Both the position numbers and the translations under genes were made by a program. From Lantana camara (taxonomy: Eukaryota > Streptophyta > Magnoliopsida > Lamiales > Verbenaceae), in contig CM074859.1 of NCBI GenBank assembly GCA_037501455.1, positions 21,767,001 through 21,831,000 on the forward strand: 64,000 nucleotides of DNA, in the 5' to 3' direction. Positions 11,984-22,877 of this stretch are shown one piece after another (position 1 is the first letter of the stretch; each line of letters begins with the position of its first letter). The notes below the pieces were generated by a model, which worked only from the letters and a program-made list of their open reading frames with translations, was not told the origin of the DNA and ran no database searches.

Positions 11984-12521
11984 TCAATCCTCAACCTCAG
12001 AACGAACAGTGGCCAAGTATGAACCACCAGCGTAGGGGTTATATCTTCTCTTCCTGACACAGAATGAGATTACTGACCAGAAATTAATAAATATAGTGTT
12101 AATACAAAAACGAATAAATTAGAAATACCATACCTTCTCTTCGATGCTTGCTTCCCACCTAAATAGGCAGGAGGCCGAATCGCCTCATCTCAACAATGTT
12201 GAGTTTGGTAAGTTCATACAGTTGGATCATAGTCGGAATCTGCCCGTCGCGTCGCAAACTAACCCACAAACCTTTTTTATGGGGTGCGCGGTATTGTACT
12301 ACGTAAGCATCAGAGTTGAAGTCTGACCACTCTTCACCAATTTGCGCGTGAATCTCTTCCACTGATGCACTCCGCGGAATTGGAAATACCGTAATTTCGC
12401 CATTAAACCAACAACTTCCTAGGATTTGCTTGTCTTGAGCTTCATCACAGGCAAACGCCATCTTCAGAATACCAATTTGAAGTATCAGTTTGCAGAGGAT
12501 CAACAATTCGAGTAGATACAA
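11984..12521 (-). pseudogene. Decayed two-exon gene, possibly from a Mutator-like element
   Basis: Minus-strand open frame 12521-12159; a likely start is Met at 12461 (MAFACDEAQDK). It contains SVEEIHAQIGEEW and GLWVSLRRDGQIPTMIQLY. This spacing resembles the N-terminal region of the transposase gene at 15403 (LDEIC...GKGFVLLQNDG...AMLF), so I infer a Mutator-related origin. The frame hits TAG at 12159. A one-base shift near 12175 would continue to a splice donor (agaag/gtatgg), matching in phase an acceptor (ctgtgtcag) at about 12054 and a short terminal exon ending in TGA at 11984. It therefore looks like a frameshifted two-exon gene. I do not recognise a defined function. Confidence 0.4.
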
Positions 12522-13012
12522 AGTATCAGCAATTCAATTCGATATAAATTATCAGTGAATTACTGTCTATTTCACATAATTAACATTCAATTAACGCCAG
12601 GAATACATTCAATTAACATTCACACGCTGAGAATACCTTATAGCAGTACAGGAACTAGGGCACGATAACGAAATCGACTCTCGTTGTCGTTGTCTTCATT
12701 GCCGTTGCCGCCGCCTACCTTTATCCTGCTGTCGTCTCGGTTAGATCTCGTTGCCGATGAAGTGGAAATGTGGTTGCAGATTATGAGATGAATCTTTCCT
12801 AAAATGGGAATCCATTTTTTTCGGCGAGGGGAAAAATGGGTATAAAAAAAAAAAAAAAAAAAAGTTGGGGGCAAAACAGACTTTTCAGGGTCATAGGGGG
12901 TTTAGAAAAAATAACTTGTGTATTGGTAACCTAAAACATACATTTTCCAAACTAGGGGGTTTAAGATAACTTTTGAGGATATTTGGTCCTTTTAAAAAAC
13001 TCCCCCACATAA
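12522..13012. other. Low-complexity sequence upstream of the decayed gene
   Basis: Contains a run of about 20 A (near 12843-12863). The adjoining stretch carries gggtttagaaaaaataac and aaactagggggtttaag motifs and ends in aactcccccac at about 13009. Paired G-rich/C-rich segments of this kind are common at Mutator-like termini, but I found no matching inverted partner. No gene is seen. Confidence 0.4.
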
Positions 13013-14418
13013 AAAGTTGAATCTTTTAAGCTATAATTAAACATTCAAATTATTTATAACCAACGACTCGCCCGCAGACAATAACCTGACCATAAGGAGG
13101 GACCCAAACCTTGAGGTGCCGTCACCCGTGAAGTTTTGAGGCCGAAGTTAAATGGTATTCTTTTACAGAAAGTCACAAAAAGAATACATAACGAAATCAG
13201 TTATTTACACCATACCCCCTGTATTAAATAAAATGAGTAAAAAAAATTTTGTGTTACAAAAATTAACAAAGGGAACTCTGTGTTTTCAAAATATTTGCAT
13301 GCCGAACCCTAAAATTTTTTAGTGTTGGTAGAACACTAATTTTATCTATTCGTTGGATACGAAATAACTAATTTACCCGTTTATATTCTGATATACATCA
13401 TCTTAAATCTCTCTATATTGTTCAATATTTTTTTATATGCACCGAAATCCTTTTTTTTATATGCACCGAAACCCTGTACAAAATAAAAATTACATGAAGA
13501 ACAATATACAAATATAAAAAATTATATATAGAGAGATGTGAGATGATCTATATCATAATATAACAGGTTAAATTAGTTATTTCGCATCCAATAAATAGAG
13601 AAAATTAGTGTTATACTAATACTAGAATTTTTCAGGGTTCAGCATGCAAATATTTTGAAAACACAAGGTTTCCTGTGTTAATTTTTATAACAAAGGGTTT
13701 CTTTTGCCCATTCACCTAGCACAGGAGGTATGGTCTAAATAACTCATAAAGAAAATAACAAAGTTACTATATGTCTAAATTCCCCATGTGGTCTCTCATT
13801 CTTTCAACACCTAAATCTCTTGTCTGAGTTTCCACCAAAATTAACATCTTTTGGGAAGCCACCAAAGCACAATAATTTTTCTATTCGTGGAGTGAGGATT
13901 TGCCTTGCTTTCAAGTCGGAGTCAAAAAATAGCTTGGACTTCTCTTATCATCAATCAAGATAGTCTCGATCTTTTGGTAACCCAATTCCCTGTAAAAAAA
14001 AATGGAGAGAAAAAAAAAATAAAGGAAACTTCATTAGAAGAAATTACTGCAGAACCAACAGGACAATTTGAGTCTTAACCCTCAATCATATTCAATAGTA
14101 GCAATAATTGCTTTGCATGAAAATTGCATCCTCACATTTAATAGCCCAAATAGTTGTTGCTTATGGGATCAATTAAATGGATCAAAACTGATGGCCCAAT
14201 TTTCTTATTAAGACATGAAGAGGAAAGGATGGATTTGGGTGGGCCGAAAGTTCTTACCATGCGAGGTGTAGTGATGTGCCAACCCAATTTCAGATTAATG
14301 CAAGTAGACACTAACTTGTATTTTCTGTGGGTCCAATTAAATGGTACGAGTTTGAAAACAAATTTGTGAAAACGCATGTCGTACATTTCTTGTTCCTTAA
14401 CTACCAACATATTTTTTA
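13013..14418 (+). repeat. CNL 5'-flank duplicate (copy B promoter side)
   Basis: Two blocks match the region upstream of the intact CNL at 51912. About 13013-13062 (gttgaatcttttaagc..., attaaacattcaaattattt) matches about 51086-51135. About 14183-14375 (gatggcccaattttcttatt onward) matches about 51138-51330. The sequence between them is absent from the other copy and includes a MITE. The block stops at the Mutator terminus at 14419, so this is the upstream side of the CNL pseudogene that resumes at about 22770. Confidence 0.75.
13198..13745. mobile_element. Hairpin (foldback) MITE, Mutator-like
   Basis: About 548 bp consisting of two arms of some 220-230 bp that are near-complete reverse complements (13198-13430 and 13515-13745) around a loop of under 100 bp. 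Arm landmarks are cagttatttacaccatacc, ttttcaaaatatttgcatgc and gaaataactaattta. It is flanked by ataacgaaa (13188-13196) and ataaagaaa (13746-13754), a 9-bp duplication with one mismatch. That length fits Mutator-type insertion. It has no coding capacity, and the arms could fold into a long hairpin RNA. Confidence 0.85.
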
Positions 14419-14534
14419 GGGGAAAATGTTTATTTCATCCGCCCGATTGTTCTGGTTTGAAATCTCTGGACATGATTTCGGGAATTGGCAAATATAGTCC
14501 ATCGATTTTGGATCACATGAAATTAGAGGACTCC
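14419..14534 (+). repeat. MULE left terminal inverted repeat
   Basis: 116 bp beginning ggggaaaatgtttatttcat and ending gaggactcc. It matches the reverse complement of 22641-22756 with about four differences. TIRs of 100 bp or more are typical of MuDR-class elements, and transposase normally binds within them. Confidence 0.93.
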
Positions 14535-15383
14535 GATTAATCGAAAATCCTAAATGGCAAATGGTCTTTCCACGTGGCCGTTGGAATAACAAGTAGGACG
14601 ACAGCGTGTCCATAAAAATTCCATGTCATAATTTATTTTAAGTTAAATGTTAAAAAAGAGAAATAAAAATAAAAAACGAAATTCACCAGGGGCACATCCG
14701 GCACGTGCGAGCTTCGTTAATTATGCCAAATTAAAAAAAAAAACAGAAAACACTTCTCTGCCTCTTTGCAAGCAAACTCAGACATAATTAAATCTCTGAA
14801 AAATCGCAGCTTAGTGTCCTAAGAGTTGGAGGGTTTTTCTTTGAAGAAGAAGCTTACTCACTTGCAATTCATATATTCAGTTGAACTGAAGAATGTACCC
14901 GAAGCTCCATACGTTTTAGAGGAAATCGTACCCTTTTATCGCAGCCATAGTCTGGAGACAGCGAGATGTCGAGGGATCTAGAACCCCACCTCGATATCGT
15001 AAGTCTCCCCAATTTTCACCATTTTTGTTGAAACTTTTGGCATATCTACGAATGTTACCGAGGTTTTGTGTCTATTTCTTTGATATGTGTGTTTTGTGCG
15101 AAGGGTTTTTGGTCGGACCCAAAAAGAAAAGGGAGAAAGGCTTTTCGTTTTTGGAGAGATGGTGGTCCCACTGTTGTCTTCTACTCCGAATCTCACCAAG
15201 AATTTTTTTATGTCCTGATGTGGTCCTATTTTGTCATCCGCCATTAATTATTAACAAGTTGGTTGTTGGTAAACTTAAACTTATTTACTGTTTGTTAGTT
15301 CGATAAAAAAAAATTTAACAGTGGTGTGTAACCCTATTTGTTTGTATTTCTTCTATATTTTGACAGATCCCGACAGTAATTTT

Positions 15384-18300
15384 ATGAGTATTTCTATTCA
15401 CTATGGTGGCTCTTTCATCCTTGTCCCCGAAAGGCAAATATATTGGAGGACATGTAGTTGTAGCCAACTACGTGGAAGGGCAGGATGTTACAATTAAGCG
15501 ATTGGATGAAATATGCTCTACAATTCCTGGACTAAGTGAAAATCGAAGATTTTACATGGAATCGTATGATGGTAAAGGGTTTGTTTTGCTGCAGAATGAT
15601 GGTATTTTGGTGGCGCAGGCAATGTTATTCGCAGGTGGCTCTATTCCCATGCCCCTGTTTGTTGATGCCATTTACTGCAACCCATCCCAGGTTCAAGATC
15701 ATTTTGAAGTTGCTGTTGAGGATGTCGTTCATGCTGTGGAAAATTCAGTGGGTGATTTATGGGTATCAGACGAGGAGGATAACTCTTATCAGGAAGAGGT
15801 TTACTTGACTGACGATGATTTCTTGTTTACCGAATATGTTGACAGTACAGTGAAAGAAAAACCTCTTCATCTACCCAATGATGTTGTCTCAGAAGATCAG
15901 CAGTTTGGAAGTTTTCATGTAGATCAATCAGAAGCAAATATGGGTAATGATGTTGTAACCGAAGTGAATGGAGTTGATGCAAGGTCTGTTGGCAACCATG
16001 AAGTTGAACCTTCAAGTGGTGAAAATAGTGACTTCAATATTCAGGCAGAAGATATGAAGATGAAGATTACGATAAGATGTACACTAATTACGTGAGTCCT
16101 GATGCCAGTGAGGATGGAATGACTGATGAAGACCTCTCTGATAATGAATTTCATGTTGTTGGCAGTGATGTGGAGGTTGATGCAAACATTATTTCTGATG
16201 ATGAAGCTAATCTCTCCCAATTTCCGATGTTTGACATGAAGGATATCTGGAATCCAGTTTTTACTGTGGGTTTGGTGTTTGTTTGTAAAGCTGACTTCAT
16301 GAAAGTCGTGACATCTCATGTTAGGAATAGTGCCCTAAAAAGCCGATTGTATATCCGCTTTGTGCTTTTCCTTATTGTAATCACAGACAATCTTTGAATG
16401 AAATAATGAATTAATGCAACACTTCTTTATGTGCACTTGTTTGGTATGCGATTACTTTATCTGTGCATGTATGAGAACTCCCCTAATCCTGATGACTTTA
16501 GGACTCTACCATTTAGGTGAAATGGTTCATAACACGAGCCTTATATCACATAAGTTATGATTAGTAAAATACTCCAAGCCGATGAGTCCTACCGACAGTG
16601 GGAGTGTCAACCTGACTCCTCTAAGGCTTGCTTGTGGGATCACGCCCTTAAGAAGGACCACCTTATTTCATGTAGGTGTAAAGTGTATAGTTGATACGTG
16701 CGTGATGCATGAGGGTGCTCACTTTAATAAGTAAGTTCACTGAGGTGCCCCGTGTGAGAACATTCCTAAATAGGAAAGGAAGTTTTTATTTTAGGAAATA
16801 GAAACTTCCAGATTAGGAAATATCTCACGAGTCATTGATGTGATTAATTGATCCTTAGACTTGAGATTCCATGTCACTTTATGAGTTAACTCTGTAGTCT
16901 TAGGTATAAGCTTTAAAGGGTGTCACCATAGACAACTGATTCAAGGCTTATGCTGGGGCTGCACAAGTGATTTATGAAAGTGAATGAGAATCGAGAAGGA
17001 CCTACACTTGCATTTGCAAGGTGATCTCTTATTGTGTAAGTCATTCATATGCCATATGGAGTCCTTGGCCAAGGCAGTAGATCAAGACATCAAGAAAAAA
17101 GTTTCTTGGATTGAGATCAAATGGATATGAAATGCACTTAGCTTTAAGACCGGATAATTAGGGTTCTGATTATTCCCTTACCCTAGATCTGGGTTGAGAG
17201 ATAGTAAGTAGGAGGATTGTATCTTACATTAATCAATGACTTAAATGTTCTGTCGAATCCGAACATTCCAATTCAGCTGGGGGTTAAACACCTGTTGCTA
17301 GACTATGGTCGTTTAATCTGTGGACTGATTAATTAATTAGTGAATTAATTAATTAGGGTCACTGCTAATTGAATTGAGAACCTAGAGGGTCACACACAAC
17401 AACTTGGTTACATGAGTTGAGGCTTTAAAATGATTAAACGAGTTAATCGGGCCAAGAGGGTTCCACACGTGTGGGTCACGTGAGTGACACGTGTCCTTGT
17501 GACACGTGTCCCACACGTGTATATATATATATTGTGTATATATATATATATATATGTTAAATAATTAAATGTGATAATTATTTAATAGACTTTGGTTTAG
17601 TTTTGAATTAAAAAGAAAGTCTAATTTTGGAGAAAATAATCTAGTTAATTAATTATGAATTAATTAATTAGATAAAATAAGTTATTTATTTTAAATAAAT
17701 AAAGTATAAAATTATCCAAAAATAGTTTGGATATTTTAGCTCTCTTGAAAGTTGATTTGAATTAGAATTCAAAGTCAAAGTCAAAATTACTTGATGATCA
17801 AGTAATAGGTGAGAGAGACTAAATCCTTAGCCCAAAAGGACTAGGTTTTGGGCATCCCTCCCTCTCCTATATATAGGGGAGCTCAAGCTCCCCTTAGAGA
17901 GAATTGGTAATTCTTTTGGTTCATGTGTTGAACACCTTCCCTTCTCCAAGATCAAATAAACCCTAGCTTGAGACTAAACACTAACTAGAGAACTAGCATC
18001 CATACTAGTTAGATTGTGATCAAGTTGGTGGACTATCTCTAGAGAGCTTCAAGTTAGAAGTTTGAAGATTCGAGCTTTACCAAAGAGAGGGGATCAAGCT
18101 GGATACACGATTACGAGTCTAAGATCCTTTTTGTTGGAAAATTTTTAAATTTCCGCTGCTTTTCTGATTCCGTTTTCCAACATCTCATGCTATCATGACA
18201 AGAAGAAACCTAAGGTTCAATAGAAATGATCCACTAAGAGTGTATGCAAAGTGCAGGGGAGAGGATTGTCATTGGCGAATCCATTTGATCAAAAGAATGA

Positions 18301-20365
18301 ACGAGACCGGTTTCTTTATCAGAGAGTACATGGCCGAACACTCTTGCGCTCCGACAAATGAATGTAAGAATATGAACAACACTTAGCTTAGTGAAAAGTA
18401 CTTGCATTTGTTCCGTTCTGATCTAAAGAGGAAAGCCGAGGTGTTCTGTCGTGATATTGTACATGAACTTTGTGTTAATGTGTCGAAAGACCAAGCATTC
18501 CGTGCGAAAAGACTTACTTTAAAAGCCTTGAGAGCAAAGCCTAACCTTTAATACAATAAACTATGGGATTACTCCTATGAGTTACGAAAAACAAATCCGG
18601 GATCAACTATAATTCTTGGGACTAATAATTCATCTAGTGAAACAAGATTTTCGCATTTCTATGTCTATTTCAAAGCTTGCAAAGATGGTTTCAACCTCGG
18701 TTTTCGCCCTATAATCAGTGTTGATGGTTGCCACCTCAAGGGACCGCATGGGGGAGTGCTTTTATCTGCTGTTGGAATTGATGCAAACAATAGCATTTAT
18801 CCCGTCGCCTTTGTAGTTGCTAATGTTGAGAAAACTGAAAGTTGGTGTTGGTTTTTAACAGTGTTGAAGCGAGACCTTGACATTTTTAGAGATGAGGGAT
18901 TTACCATAATGTCGGACAAGCAGAAAGGACTAATCAATGCCATTGCTGAGGTTTTCCCTGGCTCTCCTAACCGTTTTTGTGCACGACATCTCTTGAACAA
19001 CTTCATTAAAGTCGGTTATCGAGGTGCAGCCTTTACAAATGCATTTTGGAGTCTTGCGAAAGCAACAACAACTGGCAGATTCAGGGTTGTGATGGAAAAT
19101 CTGAAGGAATTAGATGAAAGGGCCGCTCAATGATTAACTAACAAAGCTCCTGAGCAATGGAGTTGGCAATTTTCTCCAACAGAATGCAAGAGTGATATGT
19201 TGTTGAATAATTGTTGTGAGCCTTTCAACGGGAGTATTTTGGAAGGAAGAGACAAGCCCATCATCACTATGGTTGAATGGATACGTGAGTATCATATGAA
19301 GAAGCTTCAAGAAGGGAGAGATGATTGCAAGACCTGGAAGGGGAAATTATGCCCACGGATAAAAGAAATCCTCAATAAACATTCAAAAAGAGTTGCTGAT
19401 TGCATACCAATAAAGGCAGATGATTCACATTACCAGATCTCCACTTGTGAGGGAGCAATGTATGCTGTTGACTTAGAGAAGCTCTCCTGCACTTGCAGAA
19501 AATGGGAGCTCACGGGGATTCCATGCCATCATGTACTGTCTGCAATTAGAAAGCAGAAATTAGATCCCGGAGACTTTGTCGATGCATGTTATAGAATCGA
19601 CACCTACAAGAGGGCCTACTCTCCAGTAATTTATCCAATTAGTGCGCAGGAGCTATGGAGTCAGTCTATATTCATCCCTCCGATCCCACCAAACTTCGGG
19701 AGGGGAGTTGGAAGACCTCGTAGAGCCCGGAGAAGAGAGCCAGAAGAAATTCTGCACCACAGGAGGAGGAGGCCTGGTGGAAGACAACAGGTGATGACTC
19801 TGAGGCGACAAACACCAACGGTCCATTGTCATGGTTGTGGTGAACCGGGCCACAATGTGAGGGCTTGTCCGGAGAGGCCAGATTATGATCAAGCAACTCA
19901 AGAAGCTATGAGAAAAAAGACTAAAAAGAAAGGAGAAGCAGGTATCTAGCTTGTTGTAGAAGTTTATTGCCTTTTTCAAAGTTAAATCAAATATTCGACT
20001 ATGTTTAACATGAAAAGTTTATTATTTTCTAGGTTCAAAGGAATCTTTTTGGAGAAGGAACTTCGAGGCAAGGGACACAAGTAAGTAAATTTGTTATTTC
20101 AATTATATAATGTTTTTTTTTTTCCTTTTTTTTTCATGCTTTTGGTCAAACATAGGGGACCACTTCAACAGTCTTGGAAATACAAGAAAACAATATTGGG
20201 GAGAGTTCAAGGGCTAGGGAGTCACCTCCAGTTCCAGATATTCAACCTCCAACCATAACATCTTCAACAGAGGTGATTGATGAGGGAAACACTTGCAGCA
20301 ACTCAAACTGCTCCTGTCTAGATGACACCACCCACTACAATACCTGGTCCTTCCATGTATGACCA
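15384..20365 (+). pseudogene. MuDR-type transposase, split by a solo LTR
   Basis: DDE transposase of the Mutator superfamily, a nuclear enzyme. A first exon ends at a donor (atatc/gtaagt) near 14999. The likely start is Met at 15384, with a PB1-like N-terminal domain (ISIHYGGSF then YIGG). A frameshift lies near 15428, and an acidic linker runs to about 16210 with another frameshift near 16060. The MuDR DNA-binding domain is cut at 16318 by the LTR and resumes at 18183 (YAKCRGEDCHWRI, EHSC). The catalytic core runs about 18550-19190 (SVDGCHLKG, MSDKQKGL). The SWIM zinc finger is at about 19490-19545 (CTCRKWELTGIPCHH) and a CCHC knuckle at about 19829-19875 (CHGCGEPGHNVRACPE). Stops include TAG at 18384, TAA at 18549 and TGA at 19131. 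Small 3' exons are likely at 20033-20080 and from 20156. Confidence 0.88.
16319..18182 (+). mobile_element. Solo LTR of the Copia-1 family
   Basis: 1864 bp from TGTTAGGAATAGTGCCCT to TTTTCCAACA, nearly collinear with the Copia-1 3' LTR. It is flanked by the perfect 5-bp duplication tctca (16314-16318 and 18183-18187). No internal retrotransposon sequence is present, so this is the product of LTR-LTR recombination. It interrupts the DNA-binding domain of the MULE transposase. Compared with the Copia-1 LTR it has an expanded AT dinucleotide tract (about 17520-17555) and lacks about 80 bp near 18097. Confidence 0.93.
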
Positions 20366-21897
20366 AATGATGTTGGGTCAACAAATTTCAAGTACCAGAC
20401 AGAGTTTGCCACCAAGACAACCCCATGTCCTTCAAAGTAGGATCAACATTAGGGCTCCACCTCCAATGACAGGTTGGTATTGTCAATTTTTTTTCCAAAT
20501 AAACAACCCCATTGGATTCTCAACAATCTTGCATCATTTTCAAACAAACATGACTGATTCAAATTGTCATCAATGTAAATAGTTAGTTTTTTTAGTTCAA
20601 AATATGTTGATAAGGTAAGCACAAGTCAGTGTTGATTGGAATGGAATCTAATCTAACATCAATGCTCTAATTTTAACATTCCTTAGTTCATATGTGATTA
20701 TATTCTCCTTCATTAGGTGTCTTTTGGATGGTAGGTTGCAATTTCTCCACCAGACTTTACATGCCTACACCTCAGAGGAGAGCAGCTGGGATTCACATTG
20801 AGGAAGATCAGAAATATGTGAACCTTAGTTAGTTAATTGTACCAGATTCTCAGCCCACACAAGGGAGCGTTTCCAAAAAAATATGAATATTGTTGAAGGT
20901 TGCAGGGTGACGGTGTAATGTGAAGGAAATTGACTGTTTCTTTTGATGACAAACTTGGCTCTTTTGGAAAAGACTTTAAGTAATAATGCTTGTGATGTTA
21001 TGCATATGAGATGCATGGTCAAAAATTGTATTTTTTGTATATTCCGGTATGCATCTGATGTGCAAAACATTAACATCTAAGTAGCTAGTTAATTAGTTTT
21101 GTTGTAGGATGTTATATTCAGCTGTTGCACATGTGAGGCAGCTACGAAATGTTCAGCTGTTGCACATGTGAGGCAGCAGTGTTGGTACGACTATTATTGT
21201 TGTTGGATTAATGGATGGTGTTTAGCTTCGTATCATTGTTGCTTGACTAATGGTATAAATGTAGCTTTGTCAAAACATTGAAGCCTTTTTCTTTCCGAAA
21301 ATGTCCCTATGTCTTTGGTGAGGAAGGCTGTTTTAAAGCTTTTTTGTGGACCAACATTTTGCAAAAATATGGAACATTTTAAAAATTACTCTAACCTCCC
21401 CTGCATGTTTCAATAAAATACCCTAACATCCCCTGCACAAGAATGGAAACATGATGAGTTTGCATCCACCATTAACTAACAACCCCAACATATGTTACCA
21501 TTAATATTTTTCAACTTCCCCAATGAATTGTGTTAGTATTACAGAAACATCCCCGCAAAATTCGGCATAACTTTTCTACTTATACTTGAACTGAATCGTC
21601 GTTGTTTATTCCATACATCAACAACCAACCAAACTGAGTAATCATTTTTCAACGGTATGAAACTTGTTAAATAGCAACTTAGAAAAGAATGAAGTGCGAA
21701 TGAGCCCTTTCATTTCTTCAACAAATTACTACCTCGACACGAATAGATGGGAAAATGATCCGTCATGATACATAATTGTTCCACCGATTAACTAAACAGA
21801 GCACAACATCCTGATCATACATTTCTTATGATACAAGCCGCATACCTACCATATGAACATTCACCCCCTAAAAAACATCATCACAGGCCAACAACCA
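20366..21897. other. MULE interior between its two genes, no gene seen
   Basis: AT-rich sequence with short exon-like P/S/T-rich stretches up to about 20580, probably the decayed 3' end of the transposase gene. Beyond that I see no convincing frame. A short direct repeat (gttcagctgttgcacatgtg) occurs at about 21115 and 21150. This is where the 3' untranslated regions of the two convergent MULE genes would lie. Confidence 0.5.
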
Positions 21898-22329
21898 TCA
21901 GCCCAGATTTTGCTTCGAAATAGGGGTAACACCAAAATGGGCGAGCAGTAAGAACAAAGTTATCAGACAAGAGACAATTAACAACTTATATGTCTTCTTC
22001 TGACGAGCCCTCATCGCTAGCAACTGTTCATCCATAGCCCTAATGTTTCGTAACAGACCAGGGATAATCATTTTCGATCTCGCACACATGGGGGGATCTA
22101 CCAACGCGAACCGACATCCACCTCCATCTCTCTGTAATTGAAGGGCGTAAAAATGGTATTGATAATTAATAACCTGCTGCTCAAATCGAAGACGAAATAA
22201 AGAAAACATACTAACCCGTGAATAGGAACAAGTTCTAAACCTTCTTCTTCGGTTTTCATCGGTCTAAGAAATGCGCGTCACAGCCCGTCGCCCGCAGTAG
22301 CAATCATCGTCACCCTGCATTTCGGACAT
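21898..22329 (-). pseudogene. GRF-type zinc-finger membrane protein carried by the MULE
   Basis: Two exons on the minus strand. Exon 1 is 22329-22216, from the Met in MSEMQGDDDCYCG. The phase-0 donor (cacgg/gttagt) joins an acceptor (caattacag) to exon 2, 22131-21898. The product is about 115 residues: an N-terminal GRF zinc finger (CYCG; NRRRRFRTC at about residues 25-33; GGGCRFALVDPPMC) and then a helical segment. A C-terminal hydrophobic stretch (LLIVSCLITLFLLLAHFGV) probably spans a membrane. Codon 22 is TAG where GRF fingers usually have Trp (S-W-T), so this copy is likely dead. GRF-finger/TM proteins are widespread small plant ORFs often found inside MULEs; their role is not established. 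The splice model is inferred from sequence only. Confidence 0.7.
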
Positions 22330-22640
22330 TCTCTTGCGCTTCAGATTCGTTTCAAAAGGTGCACAGGAAGCAAGAACCCTAAGTTGAAAATAACACTTTT
22401 ACCAATAGATTTTGGGGGGAAAATTCCCTCATATTTCTGGACCACTTAATGATGTCAGATGGCTTGAACGTGTGCAGTGACTTCATATGCAAAATGGAAA
22501 TAATTTTCAGATTTTTTAATTTGAAAAGACATGGCAACAAATGCATAAGTGTCATCACATGTGGCAAAAGAAAGTGACACGCGGCTGCTGAGGTGTGACT
22601 CCGGCATGACGTGGCGAATTATTAGGATTTTTTATTAATA

Positions 22641-22756
22641 GGAGTCCTCTAATTTCATGTGATCCAAAATCGATGGACTACATTTGCCAATTCCCAAAAT
22701 CATGCCCAGAGATTTCAAACCGGAACAATCGGGCGGATGAAATAAACATTTTCCCC
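22641..22756 (-). repeat. MULE right terminal inverted repeat
   Basis: Reverse complement of the left TIR at 14419-14534, ending in cattttcccc at 22756. The GRF gene is transcribed away from this end. The CNL pseudogene begins only about 14 bp beyond it. Confidence 0.93.
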
Positions 22757-22877
22757 TTAAAAAATTTTAACCCCAGAAGATATATCAGATGTTATTAGGG
22801 ACGTTTATAGTCCCTTAAAGCTAAGTTATACATACTTGGAAAATAGGAATGCAAAATCCTTGTTCTTGTTTTGCAGT

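Larger units (their letters stand above)
14419..22756 (+). mobile_element. Mutator-like element (MULE), two genes, inactivated
   Basis: Bounded by 116-bp terminal inverted repeats (14419-14534 and 22641-22756, about four mismatches) starting ggggaaaatgtttatttc. Inside are a MuDR-type transposase pseudogene (plus) and a GRF zinc-finger gene (minus) in convergent arrangement. It is 8338 bp in all, of which 1864 bp is a solo LTR. No 9-bp target duplication is visible. The left flank is CNL upstream sequence and the right flank is mid-NB-ARC coding sequence, so host DNA was deleted at the junction. Confidence 0.9.

Noticed and set aside
12638..12874. Minus-strand frame starting MPPTFFFFFFY
   Set aside because: It is generated by a poly-A tract on the plus strand and has no recognisable domain.
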